This document shows positions 18,970 through 21,994 of a stretch of 21,994 nucleotides of DNA, piece by piece. The notes beneath the pieces are model-generated. The model did no database searches, was not told the DNA's origin, and saw only the letters and a list, made by a program, of their open reading frames with translations. Positions within the stretch are counted from its first letter, which is position 1. Each line of letters opens with the position of its first letter. Source of the DNA: Lenisia limosa. Lineage: Eukaryota > Breviatea. Position numbers and translations under genes: made by a program. Where the stretch lies: positions 1-21,994 of the forward strand of contig LPNZ01008394.1 of NCBI GenBank assembly GCA_001655205.1, read 5' to 3'.

Positions 18970-21391
18970 ATGGAAGCTTCAACTGCTAAAAAGAACCTTA
19001 AAAAGTTGAGGCGGCCAGTTCTTGTGAACCTCCTTTCCAGACAGTATGTTGGTTATGTTTTCCCTGAAATTGATCTATTCTCAAAGTGGCCCGTGATTAT
19101 CCCAAATAACTTTCTTTCTATTTTTGGGAAATTCTTTATATTTATTATTCATTAATACTTTCATACCCGGCCGGGCAATAACGCCTGTTTCTCTCTCTCA
19201 AAATTCAGATGGGGAGTGAACATTTCTGAGCATGAAACGCTTGGCATTGAGGATATCATTGATACTGGACTGAAAATGCTGAGGCCTTCCCAAAACCTTG
19301 AACTTCCGGAAGTGGGCTGGGGTATTCCGGTGATTAACTGAAGGAAGTCTGAATTGTGGCGTTTGAGTCTTTTGGTGGCTATTCCTGTAATAATCGTAAA
19401 ATTACCAACAAGTCCAAATATAATTGAAGCGTTTTTCTACATTCATATAAAAGAAGCCTTTCTGTAACCATTCAGACCGCGGATCTTGAGTGCCTTCTTC
19501 TCACAACGGGGGTGACAAAACGGACGTGGACACGATTTGCTCTCGTTGACCCCTCCAATAAGCGCAAGAGACTTAACCTGTACGCCCTGGGCATGTTTTG
19601 TGTTGGGGAGGTGGCTGGTGGGAATCGAAAAACTATAAAATACCCGATAGTACTTTGCTGTGTGACTCTCAGTTCTCATGATTGGAAACGTTTCACTTCT
19701 ATCAACTTTCCCATTTGATGCCCTGCTCCTGAGACAATCTTAGTTTCAGTTTAGTCTCACCCTACAGTGATGCCAACTTCCTCTTCAAGCATCTGAATGA
19801 CAGTCTGAGTGGGGTGTCCCGCGACCCTGCTGTCAACGTCATCGAGCTTCGTCCGTATAATGCTATGGTAAGGCAGAGAGGAACAGAGGTTCAGAGGATA
19901 ACATAAGAAAGATATTACAACATATTATATTATATCATTATATCAACTTCCATTACTTTATTGACAATCTAAGTAGCATATTGTGTATTGATGAGTTGAT
20001 ATTCTTTTCTTGATGACAATTTTACTCTTTCAGTGGGTCAGAATACAAATTTCACAAACGACAAACACAAGTCCGTCATATGTTATTTTCTCGACTGCAG
20101 CCCCTTCTCTTGTTATGTGTGGTCCTGTTGGCAATCTGGTGGGTTGATACAGTGGGAAATGCCTCTTTTTGTTTATCGATTATCCAAACTATTACCGTGG
20201 CATCCATCCATGAGCTGTTCCTAGAGGTGGGATTAATGGTTTAGATTATAAATGAGGGCGCATGTTCTCTTGCTATCCACATTTTACCGCACTATGTTGG
20301 ATTATTGACCCCCCTCACATTCAGACGAAGCTTCTGGATGCAGTGCAGTCAGCCTTCCAGTGTTCAGAGGTTCGGGACTGCTCCGCCAAGGCTGCCGACC
20401 CTTGGGCCCTTTTGGCGTCCCAACTCCCGGCGGTATGCCTTTGGTGGATCCCTTTACTGCGTTTATGTACGAGCCTCACGGATCAGGACCCTAGTACCCC
20501 GGCTCCACAATTCAGTTTGGAGGGGCTGAGCTTCCTGAAGCGACCTCGAGAAGAAGACTCATCAAATTCGGGTATGAATGGAATCACTGTTACCCTCCTC
20601 ATCTTTTTAGAGTATTCTTCGTGTTTTCTCTTCTTCTTTGTCCTTTTTCTTTCTTTCTTTATTCGTTTCGCTGGCGGGTTAAGCTGANNNNNNNNNNNNN
20701 NNNNNNNNNNNNNNNNNNNNNNNNNNNNNNNNNNNNNNNNNNCTCATTTTGCAGTTGCGATTGTCAACCTGGATCTTCAAGAGGAGAACGAAAGAAATCT
20801 CAAGTTATTAAACATGGGATCACATACAAGCCAAAAGGTATGCTTCGAGGGAACTTTTTGGTTACTAAACGCCTTTCTAGTTTACTTTTTTGAGGAAGGA
20901 GAAGTGTAGTAAAAACAGCTGATATTGAAAACATGACTTAACATACAGTATATTTCTTAAGTTTAGCTATGAACACAGCTCCAGACCTTACTGCATAGGT
21001 CCCATCTAAAGTAATTGAGACATGTGTTCCCCTTCAAAGCGAATGCGCAGACCCAATGGGAATGGTGAGAGAGGAATTAAGAGGAATTAAAAGGTGGCTG
21101 TTTATTTTTTCAAACATTTTCATCATTTCCCCCCTAACCTCCTTAGGTGTCTCTCGGGCCCATTAAACTGAACATCAAGTTCACGGGACCCTCCGTCAAC
21201 ACCGGAATACGACATATGGCCTCGAACGGACAATGTGGGGGTAATAATGAAGTAAATGTAATATGATTATGAGGGGGAAATTGTATGTAAATTCTGCCTC
21301 CCCTTTAAATATTCTGGTCAAAGATTGGAAGGATACCCCATGGTACACACTCATCTTTTTAGGTCATCATTGGATTGCGGAAGACCTTTGA
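18970..21391 (+). CDS. CENP-N/Chl4-like inner kinetochore protein
   Basis: Exons: 18970-19043, 19209-19329, 19476-19599, 19755-19867, 20034-20138, 20325-20432, 20487-20571, 20755-20837, 20999-21064, 21147-21240, 21363-21391 (stop TGA 21389-21391). They total 1,002 nt and 333 residues, close to the roughly 340 residues of animal CENP-N. The N-terminus KKLRRPVLVNLLSRQWGVN fits the start of CENP-N/Chl4 proteins (L-x-R-x-x-L-x-x-L-x-x-x-W). Residues about 143-165 read AMWVRIQISQ, then PSYVIFST, like the [AV]-W-[IV]-R-I and P-[ST]-Y-V-V core strands. The C-terminus GPIKLNIKFTGPSVNTGIRHM matches the closing I-K-F-x-G/S-x-x-[VL]-x-x-[GA]-[IL] element. CENP-N binds CENP-A nucleosomes and pairs with CENP-L in the CCAN complex at centromeres. 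The gap at 20688-20742 is intronic. A small exon near 20210-20225 (LFLE) is possible. The alternative last splice runs via a donor at 21249 and exons 21363-21408 and 21520-21551, stopping at 21551. Confidence 0.75.
20688..20742. other. Assembly gap (55 N)
   Basis: The gap lies in the intron between exons 20487-20571 and 20755-20837 of the CENP-N-like gene. The flanking phases agree, so no coding loss is expected. Confidence 0.9.
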
Positions 21392-21653
21392 GGTCCCCCA
21401 GGGTTTGTTTGATTCTTTTGAGCCAAATGTGTGATTTGCATTTGTATTTTTTTTGTAATTGTAATTAGTGTAATAACAGCAGTGCTAGTGATGGATGTAA
21501 TTTTGTAATCTTCTTCCAGAACAGCAAAGGTGGCCTGATATCTTCGGATGAAAGTGATAATTACCTTTGAACCATCACGTTAAGATGCATTCAACAAAAT
21601 GAGTGGAACAGTGCACTCGAAAACGATACAGAACTTAAATAGAAACAATAAAA
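21392..21653. other. Convergent 3' region between CENP-N-like and Rubicon-like genes
   Basis: This stretch holds the 3' UTR of the CENP-N-like gene and the end of the Rubicon-like gene, facing each other. A plus-strand AATAAA lies at 21647-21652, immediately beside the minus-strand stop codon (21656-21654). The two 3' UTRs probably overlap. An alternative terminal exon of the CENP-N-like gene may fall at 21520-21551. Confidence 0.55.
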
Positions 21654-21958
21654 TCAGTAAGTTTGGGAACACCTAAAAGATTAGAAAAAAACGAAGCCGA
21701 TGTGGTGCATAATCGACAAAATTGAAAGTATATGATATAAAATAGTAACGAAGTGGTGTACCTTTTGCATCGGGTGACTCCTGGCTCAAAACATGTGTCG
21801 TGGTAGACTTCGTGACAAACTGAAGCATAACCAGCAATTCACTTCAGCGAATAAAGCTATCATATGTAGTATTATAATTCATAATAGCGTCCCCCCCAAC
21901 CAAGACACTCGACACTTCCTTGAGAAAATGGAAACATAATTTCAGGACCATCGCAAAT
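21654..21958 (-). CDS. Rubicon/DEF8/PLEKHM1-type zinc domain protein, C-terminal three exons (5' partial at window edge)
   Basis: Minus-strand exons 21958-21901, 21819-21762 and 21672-21654 (stop TGA 21656-21654) join in phase and give 45 residues, in two pieces: ICDGPEIMFPFSQGSVECLV, then CHEVYHDTCFEPGVTRCKRC, and finally SQTY. This fits the end of the Rubicon homology (DUF4206) domain: I-C-E-x-C, D-x-I-[IM]-F-P-F, C-x-x-C-x-x-[VA]-[FY]-H-x-x-C-F, then C-P-x-C. Visible zinc ligands are C in IC, C-LV-C, the H and C of YHDTCF, and C-KR-C. In animals this domain binds Rab7 on late endosomes, lysosomes and autophagosomes. The protein stops only four residues after the last Cys and has no long tail. 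The rest of the gene lies beyond 21994, so which subfamily it belongs to is unknown. Confidence 0.7.
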
Positions 21959-21994
21959 CTGAAAATATGAATTCTATAAATCGTCTTAGTGTTC

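Noticed and set aside
1-21994. CRISPR array, prokaryotic operon or phage-like system
   Set aside because: No spaced direct repeats with unique spacers were seen, and the spliceosomal introns, Pol III tRNA and LINE remnant show a nuclear genome.

Overview
This is a nuclear window from an intron-dense microbial eukaryote. Coding sequence is cut into many short exons of roughly 20-210 nt (one 11-nt microexon, one 385-nt terminal exon). They are separated by AT-rich GT-AG introns with donors such as GTAAG, GTATG and GTGAG and pyrimidine-rich acceptors. Nine N-gaps mark a draft assembly. The lineage cannot be fixed from the sequence alone. A CENP-N-type kinetochore protein and a Rubicon-type zinc domain are both compatible with an opisthokont- or amoebozoan-like protist, but neither is decisive. 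Gene models were built by hand by chaining exons whose splice phases agree; no similarity search was run.

Layout. (1) Positions <216-4873, plus strand: the 3' part of an unidentified protein with an acidic patch, a long helical middle and an Arg/Gly/Met-rich tail. (2) 5242-16413, plus strand: one gene of about 44 exons and about 1,050 residues. It carries three divergent calponin-homology (CH)-like modules joined by Pro/Ser/Lys-rich linkers, then a helical C-terminus. Its largest intron (12435-15481, about 3 kb, splice phase preserved) holds a decayed antisense non-LTR retrotransposon fragment (RNase H plus zinc knuckle), 40-50-bp direct repeats on either side of it, and a sense-strand tRNA-Phe(GAA) gene at 15131-15203. 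(3) 16680-18504 and beyond, minus strand: an arginine-serine (RS)-rich protein, tail-to-tail with gene 2. (4) 18970-21391, plus strand: a probable CENP-N/Chl4 kinetochore protein, reconstructed at 333 residues. (5) 21654-21958 and beyond, minus strand: the last three exons of a Rubicon/DEF8/PLEKHM1-type protein ending in a Cys/His zinc-binding segment.

The genes look like unrelated housekeeping loci (cytoskeleton, RNA processing, kinetochore, endosome/autophagy), not an operon or a single system. The most noteworthy points are the reconstructed CENP-N, the three-CH protein, the retroelement lying just upstream of an intronic tRNA gene, the tRNA's initiator-like A54, introns of 30-31 nt beside a 3-kb intron, and a duplicated 3' splice site in the RS gene.
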